Positions 1-9,660 of a DNA stretch of 64,000 bases are shown piece after piece (position 1 is the stretch's first letter; each line of letters begins with the position of its first letter). Source of the stretch: Gnetum montanum (taxonomy: Eukaryota > Streptophyta > Gnetopsida > Gnetales > Gnetaceae); NCBI GenBank assembly GCA_015680685.1, contig MNCI01020791.1, positions 69,879-133,878 on the forward strand. The letters run 5' to 3'. The translations under genes were made by a program, and so were the position numbers. Below the pieces are notes generated by a model. It ran no database searches and was not told where the DNA came from. It saw only the letters and a list, made by a program, of their open reading frames with translations.

Positions 1-751
1 TTGGGGTTAATCATTCGTTGTCTTCCCAGACTTACTTGTTGTTGTCACGGTGTATGGTTAAGTAAGTCTAAGGTATATGATTTTTTTTGTCTTTTATGAT
101 TTTATATCTTCTATACTAAGAGCGAAGGGTTGAGAAACTAACTAACTCTAACTAATGTCCTAAGTCTAAATTAACTAGCGTCAACATCCGTTCCCACTTA
201 CCGTACACACCCTGAACTATGCAACTGTGGCTACCAAACGCTGATCGTTATTGGGATCACCACACGTAATGCACGTGCTTGAAGGGGTCGTATTGAAGCA
301 CCTAACTAGCCTAAGCGTGATGAGCAGCCAATTCCTTGACTAGCCGTACACATCCATAGATGCTCGTAATCAAGTCGTACTCATCCCGCGTTCTAGGAGA
401 CAAGGGTGAGAGAATCTAATAGCGATGAGTAGCTGATTCCTTGGTTAGCCGTACACATTCGTCAATGCTCGTAACCAAGTCGTACTCATGCCGCGCTAAT
501 GCATGTAATAAATGACATGTAAGAAATAACAGATAATAAACCTATTCCATGCACTGCAAGGTTTATCCACAAAGCTCGTCTTTATTGCCATACACACCTT
601 GCATTCAGGTACAAAGCTGCTCGAATAAAGATTTGTTCACTTGGGGACTCCTACTGCGGGCACATGGAAAATATTCTATCTCTGGAGTGATTAAACTGCC
701 ACAGCTTTGCTACTTCTAGCCTAGGATGAGAAATGAGGGGAGTGCCGCCTC

Positions 752-761
752 TTATTTATAG
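752..761 (-). promoter_or_regulatory. TATA box of LTR E
   Basis: The minus strand reads CTATAAATAA. The same CTATAAATAAG string followed by a G-rich 'AGGNGG' stretch recurs in the B, D and G LTRs at the equivalent place, just downstream of the U3 palindromes, so this is very likely the Pol II core promoter of the family. Confidence 0.75.
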
Positions 762-774
762 ATTTGGCGGTGGA

Positions 775-903
775 CCGCGATATCGCGTACACGATATCGC
801 AGGGGACGACGCGATATCGCGAACTCGATATCGCATGGGATGCGATATCGCGACGGCCGAGATATCGCGTACGCGATATCATGGTACATGCGATATCACG
901 TCT
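775..903 (-). promoter_or_regulatory. U3 array of GATATC palindromes
   Basis: Eight GATATC hexamers lie in about 130 bases, mostly embedded in GCGATATCGCG or GATATCGCGTA contexts. Positions 861-880 form a perfect 20-base palindrome, GATATCGCGTACGCGATATC. The array lies directly upstream (in element sense) of the TATA box at 753-760, the usual place of LTR enhancer repeats. Related arrays are in the B left LTR, both G LTRs and, decayed to GATATTGCG/GCAATATC, both D LTRs. Enhancer or protein-binding function is inferred from position and symmetry only. Confidence 0.7.
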
Positions 904-908
904 CATCA

Positions 909-1237
909 GATATGTACAAAAAGTGGGAACGGATGTTGGTGTTAGGATTAGTTAGAACTTAGTTAATGAGTGGTTAAGTTAAATTAGTCACTTAGTTACC
1001 TCTCTCCTTCCCTACTAGCGTAAGACATAAAAACATAAAAGCTATAAAAATCATATGCCTCAAGCTTACTTAACCATATAATCGTGACATACAAGTAAGC
1101 TTGGGAAGATAACGATCAACCCACCTGGCCTTATTCTGCAAGAACGCATAAGCACTTAGTTCTTGGAATTTGACTGGATCATGCATGAACTGCTCATATT
1201 CGTATGGTTGAGTGTAAGGGTACCTCGTTGCTTATTA
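909..1237 (+). mobile_element. Element A 5' LTR, U5-side remnant
   Basis: It aligns end to end with 17403-17732, the 3' portion of A's 3' LTR, sharing the CAAGCTTACTTAACCATA stretch and the terminal GGTTGAGTGTA / GGTACCTCG region. It ends ...TTATTA instead of the family's ...CTCATCA, a terminal decay. The upstream part of the LTR is displaced to the left of LTR E, outside the window. Confidence 0.88.
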
Positions 1238-1238
1238 T

Positions 1239-1255
1239 TGGCACCATTGCCGAGG
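1239..1255 (+). other. Primer binding site, tRNA-Asp type (A)
   Basis: TGGCACCATTGCCGAGG lies one base after the LTR end. It matches 14 of 17 bases of TGGCGCCGTTGCCGGGG, the complement of the 3' end of plant tRNA-Asp, the primer typical of Athila-type elements. It sets the orientation of A and the border between LTR and internal DNA. Confidence 0.85.
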
Positions 1256-1373
1256 ACTTAGTTGTTTGTGTGCTAACTAGAACATAGGAAATCATTCACA
1301 CCATTGGAACAAACCCTTAGGGTTGGTTGAGAAAATAATAAACAAGAATACATTGCACACTGAATAGATAAGT

Positions 1374-3880
1374 ATGTCTCTTTCTTTGTATGAAAGCGCC
1401 TCACCGCCTAGGCATAAAACAAGAAATAGTCAGCAGTGTAATACACATGATGTTGATCTGCCAGTCTCTCAACAAGTTTGAGTGGTATATATTCATCCTG
1501 ATGAGTATATATTAGAGTTCACTTTTATCCCCCATCAAGACAAACAACTACATTGGCGAGACTTAGAAGGTAACGTAGTGTTACCTCCTGATTGTTTAGT
1601 CCCGAGCATGCTTCTTCATGCTCTTACACGAATTGGCATGTTGCACTTACACGCAGAATATGTTGTGCAAGACCATGACTCAAGAAAATACCATCCTACA
1701 GAGGCACAACGTCAAAGGGACTTGCAATAGGAGAGACATCATAAGTCTTTGAAGGATAAGTGGTCCCAGGATGCCCCACATGTCTTAAGCAAAAATGAGG
1801 GTGGTGAACCTACCTTAGGCAGTCGTCCACACAACGATGTTCCTCCCCTTGACTTTGGCCAAGGGGTTGTGTATCAGGACCTTCATTCTACTATTCATAA
1901 CCTAGGTTCTGATACCCATAGGCACAAAGGATCCGAAAAAGGAACTCAAACTTATAATAAAGGTGGACATTTTGATTGCAATCGCGATTGGGGCCAATAC
2001 CATAGAAGAGAAGGTAGCAAACACCATCATGGTGATGGTTCTCCTTCTTCTTCACCTTCATCATCTCCTTCACCCTCTCCTTCAATATTCAGATGCGATC
2101 ATAAAGAAAAAGACCATGGGGATAAAGGTAGGCAAAGTGGAAGTCATAGATGAAACAACCAGGAAAGGGGACAAGGGCACTTTAGAGAGTCATGACATAG
2201 AAGAAGGGAGAGTAGGAAACAATGTAGGCATCATAGAATCCATGAACGAGATGATCACAATGAACCCCTCCTTGCTACTCGAAGTATGTTGGACATACCT
2301 AAGGCTGTTAGAATTCCAACAAGGCATCAGAAAGATAGTAGGATCAAGAGAATAGATATGAACAAAATTCCACGATTTGAAGGAGGATACAATGTTGATC
2401 CTCAAAATCATTTACAAGCATTCCATGACAAGTGTGCCTTATAGAACATAGAGAATGAATGGCAAAAACTTAAGTTGTTCCCACAGACATTAGTTAAAGA
2501 AACAGAAAGTTGGTATCGGTCTTTAAAATCGGAATCCATTTGTAGGTGGAGTACTATGTTAGAACTATTTAATGATAAGTACCAAATGTACTCTTGAGTG
2601 TCTAACTTGTGAAAGCAAATCCAAGGCTGGAAATAAGGAGGACATGAACCCTTGGATGTTGCCATGGGCTAATACTATGCACTGTTACATCATTGTCTTG
2701 GCCATGGTTATTCACAAAGGATCAACTGTGCCACCTTGTGGATGGGCTTAGGCATGAAACGAGAAGAACCCTTAGGACTTATGCCCAAGGAAGACTATCT
2801 GAGCTTAGGTCCCATCGAATTCAAATTCTATTGGAGCAAGTTGCTAAGGAAGAAGGTGAACTACGGAAGAGAGAAAGTGCAAATATGTATAACCAAGATC
2901 CTTCCCTTCGGAAGAGGGGAGTAAGATTTTGTGAGGATGAAGAAGAGTCACCACTTGAAAAGATGGTGAATAGGAAAATTTTGCCTATCCAAAAGATGAC
3001 ATCAGAAGTTTTGGCAAAGGTAGACCAAATGTGGGATTCCCTAGACAATAGATTTCAAATTGTTCTTAAAATAGTAGAGGAGTCTAGAGAGCAAGCTAGT
3101 GTAAGAAAAAAGAAAGAGGCTAAACATGCATGTAGCAAGGGTAAGGGCAAAGTTGCCATCATTGAAGAGGTTGTGGATTTGGAAATAGACAATGATAGTG
3201 GATGTGAGATATGTCAATATGACCATCCTAAGGGATGTTGCCCTGTAATCTCATATCTGCAGGAGTCTAGGGTGTATGCACTCAATCCATGATTAAACAA
3301 AAGGCAAACACCCTGAAGGTTACCTTATCTTCAAGGTAACCCAAGGTAGTTCTATCAACCCTTAACATATTATCCTAGTGGAACTCCACCACAATCGATT
3401 TAGCAATATCAACAGTGGTAGCATCCACCATCATGGAGAATGCCACCACCAAGGCAATAGTATTCTTATTGGTAACCTGACCCATATGGATATTACGTGC
3501 AGTAGCCAATCTCCCCACGTGACTCTATTGGTCACGTCACTCCTCAACTTCATTACCAAGCCCGCAAGTATTATGGGACTCCCTCTTCTGGAAGTGATAT
3601 TCTACAAGCATATCATCCTTCTCATCTGACTGCATCTCTTCCACCAATAGCTCCACTACCACCTACTCCCACGATGCAAGGTGAAATCCCTACCCAGTCG
3701 TAGCAATGTAATGCCACGAGGGCTATTAACTCTCAACCCACTGTTGGTTCCAACAACCACATGAAGAAAAGACCTTTCTTTAGAATCAACAATCCAACCA
3801 AGCCCTTGCAATCACAAGTGGATGATTCCTTAGACGCCTCAATATCAATCAAAACTTTGAAGCCCCCTTCAATCCATCAC
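1374..3880 (+). pseudogene. gag: Gag polyprotein (element A), decayed
   Basis: Gag is the structural capsid/nucleocapsid protein that packages element RNA. The likely start is ATG 1374 (MSLSLYESASPP), equivalent to the MSSS start in B, D and G. Layout: an N-terminal module (1482-1730; HPDEYILEFTFIPHQ, WRDLEGNVVLPPD); a low-complexity H/G/S/P-rich segment to about 2110; an R/H/D/E-rich tract; a capsid-like segment from about 2280 (IPRFEGGYNVDPQNHLQAFH, then SWYRSL); a basic helical part (RRTLRTYAQGRLSELRSH); and a zinc-knuckle-like CEICQYDHPKGCC near 3203-3242. Stops occur at 1476 and 1728 and between 2150 and 2650, and a one-base loss near 2705 shifts the frame. The tail is Pro/Gln-rich. The gene is a pseudogene, but family membership is clear by comparison with B, D and G. 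Confidence 0.85.
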
Positions 3881-3895
3881 TGCACTCAACGCATA

Positions 3896-4860
3896 TGGTC
3901 ATGCTAACACATGCCGTCACCAATTGAATCAAAGCTGGCCACCTTCCTAGGAAATTCTCTAATCTTGGGAGTCTTTTGATATACTTACAAATCATTGGAA
4001 ATGCACTGTGCAAGGCTCTTTTGGATTAAGGTTCCAGTGTCAACTTGATTTATCAAGAAATGTACAAGGCCTGGAACCTACCTCCATTAAAAAATAGCAA
4101 CATCCCTCTAGAGTTGGCCGACTAGTCCATCACTGTCCCATTGGGACTGGTGAAAGATGTTGTTACCATTGTTTGTGGGTGGTCATACCCAGCTAACTTC
4201 CTAGTGATTCAGGTAAACAATGGTAAGGGGGACTTCTCAATCATAATGGGAAAAGCATGGCCAAGCACCATCAATGCATGCTTAGGAATCCATGATCTTT
4301 CCTTAGAAATATCAAAGGAAAATACATTCGAAAAGATCGAGAAGAAGAACATTTCGTACATCGCATATAGTGACACAGGCTGTAATTGCATGCAAAGGTC
4401 ATGGTTTGTACAAAGTTTAGCATTACCTGCATGCAATCAATGTGCACAAGTGATTAACATACAAAGATGCCTATATGCTAGAGCCACACGATAGGAAGAC
4501 ACCCAGTGGTTGACAACTGATCAAGAAAGTAGTTCACTCATATGTATGGAACCAACTGAGGGTTTGACTTGTGCTTACATCGATAGCATAGACGCATTAG
4601 AGAAAGTCCACCGCCAACTTCCAAGTATTAACCTTGAAAATATCAACTGGGGGAAGTTAGAAATCCCTGAGAAATTTAAGTAGGAGCCCCTTGAGCTGAA
4701 ACCATTATCCACCGGTATGGAATACATATTTCTTAAAAATAGAAAATTGGTAATTATCAATGCTAAGCTTGCTCCTCAACATAAAGAAGAACTACTAAAG
4801 GTAATAAATAAATATTCAAAAGCCTTCACTTGGTCATATCTCGAATTAATTGGAATAGAT
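3896..4860 (+). pseudogene. Retropepsin-like protease and spacer (element A)
   Basis: The aspartic protease cleaves the Gag-Pol polyprotein. The region reads ALLD-stop-GSSVNLIYQEMY around 4030, where the active-site D-S-G triad has lost its Ser codon to a stop. An open stretch follows (4141-4494) with the LGLVKDVVT flap-side segment and NGKGDFSIIMGKAW, the counterpart of the ILGRPFL strand of retropepsins. A linker (LEIPEKFK, LVIINAKLAPQHKEEL) leads to RT. B, D and G have matching regions. The D-S-G loss and several stops make it inactive. The frame here (phase of 4141) differs from that of the RT (phase of 4869), so at least one indel lies between. Confidence 0.8.
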
Positions 4861-6240
4861 CGTAGGATATGCCAACATTAAGACAACTGCAAAGACAATT
4901 GAACCCTAAGCTGAAGCACGTAGTTAAGGAAGAAATCGAACAACTTCTCAAGGTTGGGTTCATATACCCTATTGTTGATAGCGAATGGGTTCGCCCCTTA
5001 GTTATTGTGTCTAAAAAGGGAGGAAAATGGAGGGTGTGCATAGATTTTAAGCTACTAAATATGGCAAGATTCAAAGATCATTTTCCATTGCCATTTTTTG
5101 ACCAAGTCTTAGACACCATTGCAAGGCATCACTATTACAGTTTTTTGGATGGATATAACCAAATACAAATAGCCCTAGAAGACCAAGCCAAGACTACATT
5201 CACGAGTCCTTAGGGAATGTTCACATACAAATAGATGTCGTCTGGCTTATGCAATGCCTTTGCAACATTTCAACGACTAGTTTTAAGCATATTCTAATAG
5301 TAGATAGGAAATGGCATGGAGGTCTTTATGGACGACTTCTCCACTTATGGAGCAAACTTTGATCAAGCCTTGGACCAATTGTAGCAAGTGTTAAAAAGAT
5401 GTGTACAAACCAATTTGAGGCTCAACTAGTAGAAAAGCCATTTGATGGTCCAAGAAGGCGTAGTACTAGGACACAAAATCTCACACATAGGGATAGAGGT
5501 AGACCCTAAGAAAATCAAAATTATCCAAGGAATTACCTGTCAACCAGAAACTATGAAAGATATTCCTATCATTCTTTGGACATATTGGCTACTATAGGAG
5601 ATTTATTGAGAACTTTTCAAAGGTTGCCAAACCATTGGTAAAATTAACAAAAAAGGACGTACCTTTCGAGTGGACCAAGGAATGTGAATTAGCTTTCTGA
5701 ACTCTAAAATAAAAGCTAGTAGAAACACCCATTCTACAAGCTCCTAATTTGTCCAAACCATTCCATATCATGATTGACGCATCCAACTATGCTTTGGGAG
5801 CTGTACTACATAGTTAGATGACTAGAAGCATCCTTATTACATCCAATGTGCAAGTAAAAGTATCGCTAGTGCATAACTTAACTACACTACCATAGAGAAA
5901 AAATTAATGGCTATAGTGTTTGCACTAGAAAAGTTTAGACACTATGTATTGGGATATAAAGTATAGATACATACATATCATAGTGTAATCTGGTTCCTCA
6001 TGAAAAATCCAATGGTAAGCCCTCATATCATATGATGGCTTGTAATCTTACAAGAGTTCGATTTAACGATGATCGATCACAAGGGCACTGAGAATGTAGT
6101 TACTGATCATTTATCTCAGTTGTGTTGGGACAACAAAGAGGATGAGTATTTAATTTCTGATCATTTCCCTGATGAATTCCTCTTTGTTGGTGTAGTGAAT
6201 AATCAATCACCCATAGAGACAAACTAGTATAGTAGCATTC
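4861..6240 (+). pseudogene. pol: Reverse transcriptase and RNaseH (element A)
   Basis: RT copies element RNA into DNA and RNaseH removes the RNA. 4869-5213 is open: QRQLNPKLKHVVKEEIEQLL, then SEWVRPLVIVSKKGGKWRVC, then YYSFLDGYNQIQIA. The catalytic box is FMDD at 5325-5336 (the YxDD position), followed by LRLN and a VVLGHKIS-like segment. RNaseH begins near 5757 (FHIMIDASNYALGAVL), containing the first catalytic Asp, and its tail carries MIDHKGTENVVTDHLS near 6070. A TGG-to-TAG type stop lies in the FTSP-W-G motif (about 5211), with more stops and a frameshift between thumb and RNaseH near 5570. The motif set is of the plant non-chromoviral type. The segment after 6240 is disturbed by an assembly artefact. 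Confidence 0.87.
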
Positions 6241-6241
6241 N

Positions 6242-6361
6242 TGGTTTTCATCTAGCCAGTTAAGGATTACTAACCATTATTTCTATGCTAGATTAAGGTC
6301 AAGGTTGAGGTCACATGTCGTGGATAGTGTACGGAGCTCAGTTTGAATGGGAAGCATTGGT
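6242..6361. other. 120-bp inverted copy of 7070-7189 between two Ns
   Basis: 6242-6361 is the reverse complement of 7070-7189 in the same element and is bracketed by single N bases at 6241 and 6362. In D the equivalent place holds about 140 different bases (roughly 29365-29506) encoding the RNaseH-integrase linker. The most likely cause is a misplaced, inverted scrap at a gap join. Confidence 0.85.
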
Positions 6362-6362
6362 N

Positions 6363-7455
6363 CTTCGATGGTGTGTTCCTGATCTAGATCAATTGCAAGT
6401 TGTCCAAGATGCCCATGAGGGTCCTTGTGGGGGTCATTATGCTAGGAGACAAATGGCCATCAAGATCCTGCTTGCAGGATATTATTAGCCTACATTATTT
6501 TGGGACACCCATCGTTTCATCCAATGTTGTGAGCACTGTCAATGTGATGGGGGAATGACTACTAGAATGGAGGGTCCACAACAATGGATTCAACTGTTAG
6601 AACCCTTCAACATTTGGGGAATTGATTTTATGGGGTTGATTACACCAATGTCTAATGAAAAAGATTATATTATTTTTGCCATTGATTATCTAACAAAATG
6701 GGCCAAAGCAATTGCTATTAAAGATTGTACATCATCTACAGCTACACAATTTGTCCAACAACAAATCATAAATAGGTTTGGTGTGCCATGTGCACTTATT
6801 TTAGACAATGGTACACACTTCATAGGTGCAAATTTTTGGAAATTAATTCGATGCTTAGGGATTCAACATAAATTGACTACACCATAACACCCCCAAGTGA
6901 ATGGCCAAGTAGAAGTCACCAGCATGGGGATTACGAAGATATTGACAAGAACCGTTAGCAAGTTTAGGCAAGATTGGAGCACTAAACTCAACGATGCTCT
7001 TTGGGCATACCACTCTACATGGAAACTCCCTACAAGCTACTTTCCTTATGAGTTAGTGTACAGTAAATTACCAATGCTTCCCATTCAAACTGAGCTCCGT
7101 ACACTATCCACGACATGTGACCTCAACCTTGACCTTAATCTAGCATAGAAATAATGGTTAGTAATCCTTAACTGGCTAGATGAAAACCAATTAGCTACCT
7201 TGTCATCTAAAAAATTGCACAAGGCCTTCAATAAACAATGTCATGACTTAGGAATTAGGAAAGTTAAATATCAACCAGGAGATAAGGTTCTCTACTGGAG
7301 TCCTACACGTGCCACAACATACTAAATTTCAAACACTGTGGAAAGGATTTTATATTATTTATGCAACTTTTCCTTTAGAGGCCATGACAATATACAAACC
7401 TAAGACCTTGGATAAGAAACTTTTGGTCAATGTGCAACAAACCAAACCTTTCTAG
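6363..7455 (+). pseudogene. int: Integrase and C-terminal extension (element A)
   Basis: Integrase inserts the cDNA into the genome. An HHCC-type zinc region is visible before 6555 (HEGPCGGHYARRQM, then CCEHCQCDGG). The catalytic core carries D (6624-6626, WGIDFMG), D (6804-6806, LILDNGTHF) and E (6912-6914, NGQVEV). The last two are 36 codons apart, the canonical D-35-E spacing. A stop (taa) replaces the Tyr of the expected PYHPQ motif near 6885. Downstream are SKFRQDWSTKLNDALWAYHS and the post-core GDKVLYWSPT segment near 7283, after which the frame is lost. No chromodomain is seen, which agrees with the non-chromoviral assignment. Confidence 0.87.
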
Positions 7456-8662
7456 GAGCTTAGGATAGCTAGTACACATGCTACCTCTCTTGATGGACAA
7501 CCCTGCTCACTATTTTGGATGTCCCCCTTCCAACTTAGTCATGGGAGAGATGGCCACCTATGCTAATCATTTTAGGCCCTCAGTTCTTTTTGAATTTTTG
7601 TTTTACACATTATTTCAACTTTTTATACCATCGTTTATGTTTTTACTGTTTCTTTATTTGCTTGATTTCCTTTTATTTATCATTTAATAAGTGCTCATGA
7701 TGGTGGATTGAACTAAATCATATTGATTGCTAATGTTTGGTTTTTACCTTTGAATTATGATGATGATATTAAGGTATGGTTCTTTTGGTAAAATAGGCAA
7801 TGAGTCCACACCGTCCACTCATCCATACAACTCTATGGTCTCTTTTGGCTTAGAACTGTACAGTCTCCCTTTTCTACGTAAACTTGTTAATGAATTGGTG
7901 GCTGGGTATTTTTCAAACCAAGGAAATACTCAAAGGATGAAAAAGGTGTGAGTTCAAGGGAATTCAATGCATTGGTGCTGGCCATTCTCTTGGGTGCTTG
8001 GATGCTCTTTCTTAGGTTTTTTGCCATTCTAAAATTATTCAAATATCAAGAAGCTAAGTGAATAAAAATAAGTCTTTGCATGGTATGGTTCTCACGTATA
8101 AACATCAAAAGAGAGAGAGAAAAAAAGAGAGAAAAAGGTAAGAATTTAAAGCATATCCCATAGACATAATAAAGCAATATGGGCTACAAGCATTAGTTAT
8201 GGCACTGGAAAGACATGTTACCCATGCCTGAAGGTTCCCTCTAACTAAGGCCCTTTCTCACTTCCTACTTCTCCATCTCAATCTCATTGGGATGGTGGTC
8301 ACTCTTTATGGAAGCATTCTTGTTGTCTCAAGAGGATGGATTGGCCAAGTGTATTAATGTGAGGTCACTGAATGTGGTTGGTTTGAGTCTAGATTTGGGA
8401 TGAGTTCTACTTAGTTATCTTAACCATGAAATACACAAGGGGCTTTACACAACCTTGTTTGTGGGATTCCATTCCATTCTCTCCTCTCCATCTTTCTTCC
8501 CATTTTCCACCTCATTGGTGGTTTTATCATTAGTTTGTTCTAGGTTGATGCATTCTTTTTCATTAGTGAATGCTTGTGGGTAAGTTTTTCACTCTTGCTT
8601 CCAAATGACATTCCTAGAACCTACAGACTCTTTGGTTTGTGGGTTTTTCAAGGCATAAAGGG
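7456..8662 (+). other. Element A 3' noncoding region, part 1
   Basis: The segment starts with CATGGGAGAGATGGCCA (7540-7556), then a T-rich stretch (TTTTGAATTTTTGTTTTAC) and segments shared base for base in outline with D 30637-31800 and, on the minus strand, with B and G. No open reading frame or env-like gene is seen. It is broken at 8662 by the insertion of B. Confidence 0.8.
7533..7550 (+). other. Internal polypurine-tract-like motif (A)
   Basis: ACTTAGTCATGGGAGAGA resembles the element's terminal tract (TTCAGTTGTGGGGATA before the 3' LTR). It has the same place relative to pol as in B, D, F and G. A second plus-strand priming site is a possibility, not shown. Confidence 0.45.
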
Positions 8663-9660
8663 TGGTGAGTGGCGAGGTATCCCTACACTCAACCATATGA
8701 AACGAGCATAGCACGCGTGATCCAGTCAAACTCCAAAGACTAAATGCCTAAACACCCCATGGAACACTTGGGGTGAATCATTCGGTGTCTTCCCAAACTT
8801 ACCTGTTGTTGTCACGGTGTATAGTTAAGTAAGTCCGAGGTATATGATTTTTTTGGTTTTTTATGGTTTTATGTCTTCTACGCTAAGAGCAAAGGGTTGA
8901 GAAACTAACTACTCTAACTAATGTCCTAAGTCTAAATTAACTAGCATTAGCATTTGTTCCCACTTACCGTACATACCTTGAACTATGCAACTGTGGCTAC
9001 CAAATGCTAATCGTTACGGGGATCACCACATGTAATGCATGTGCTCGAAGTGGTCGTATTGAGGCACCTAACTAGACAAAGCGTGATGGGTAGCCGATTC
9101 CATGACTAGCTGTACACATCTGTAGATGCTCGTAATCAAGTCGTACTCATCCTGCGTTCTAGGAGACAAGGATGAGAGGATCTAATCGCGATGAGTAGCC
9201 AATTCCTTAGTTAGCCATACACATTCGTCAATGCTCATAACCAAGTCGTACTCATGCTGCGCTAATGCATGTAATAAATAACAGGTAGGAAATAACAAAT
9301 AATAAACCTATTCCATGTATTACAAGGTTTATCCACAAAGCTCATCTTTATTGCTGTACACAACTTGCGTTCAGGTACAAAGCTGCTCGAATAAAGATCC
9401 GTTGACTTGGGGACTCCTACTGCGAGCACATGGAAAATATTCTATCTCTGGAGTGACTAAACTGCCAGAGCTTCGCTACTTCTAGCCTAGGATAAGAAAT
9501 GAGAGGAGTGCCACTTCTTATTTATAGATTTGGCGGTGAACTGATATATCGCGTACGCAATATCGCAGGGGACGACGCGATATCGCATGGGATGCAATAT
9601 AATGACGGTCGCGATATCACGTATGCAATATCACGGTGCATGTGATATCGCGTCTCATCA
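8663..9660 (-). mobile_element. Element B 3' LTR (998 bp)
   Basis: On the plus strand it runs from TGGTGAGTGG (a TGATGAGTGG variant) to GTCTCATCA. It contains the TATAAATA box complement (TTATTTATAG near 9520) and a decayed GATATC array (about 9543-9655). It is about 100 bp longer than the partner LTR at 15218-16116, almost entirely because that copy lost the GATATC array. Confidence 0.88.

Larger units (their letters stand above)
1..908 (-). mobile_element. Family-1 LTR (E), minus strand, cut by window edge
   Basis: This LTR matches the two LTRs of B (8663-9660 and 15218-16116) from B's position of about 8770 onward, so roughly 107 bases of its U5 end lie left of the window. Read on the minus strand it starts TGATGAGACG at 908 and runs through a U3 GATATC array, a TATAAATA box (753-760) and an AATAAAG poly(A)-type signal near 580. 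Its right end abuts the resumed U5 half of a plus-strand family-1 LTR at 909, so it inserted into that LTR. It is either a solo LTR or the 5' LTR of a minus-strand element extending left; the window cannot decide. No coding capacity is expected. Confidence 0.9.

Noticed and set aside
775-903. CRISPR-like or bacterial repeat array
   Set aside because: Repeats are short, unevenly spaced and lie in an LTR U3 of a plant retroelement.
721-955. Short open frames on both strands over the U3 array, rich in RYR and DIA
   Set aside because: They are translations of the GATATCGCG palindromes; open in several frames because the repeat lacks stops, with no start context or conservation.
6242-7189. Genuine hairpin or inverted duplication within A
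   Set aside because: Both ends of the inverted copy coincide with single Ns and it replaces expected linker sequence, which indicates an assembly fault.
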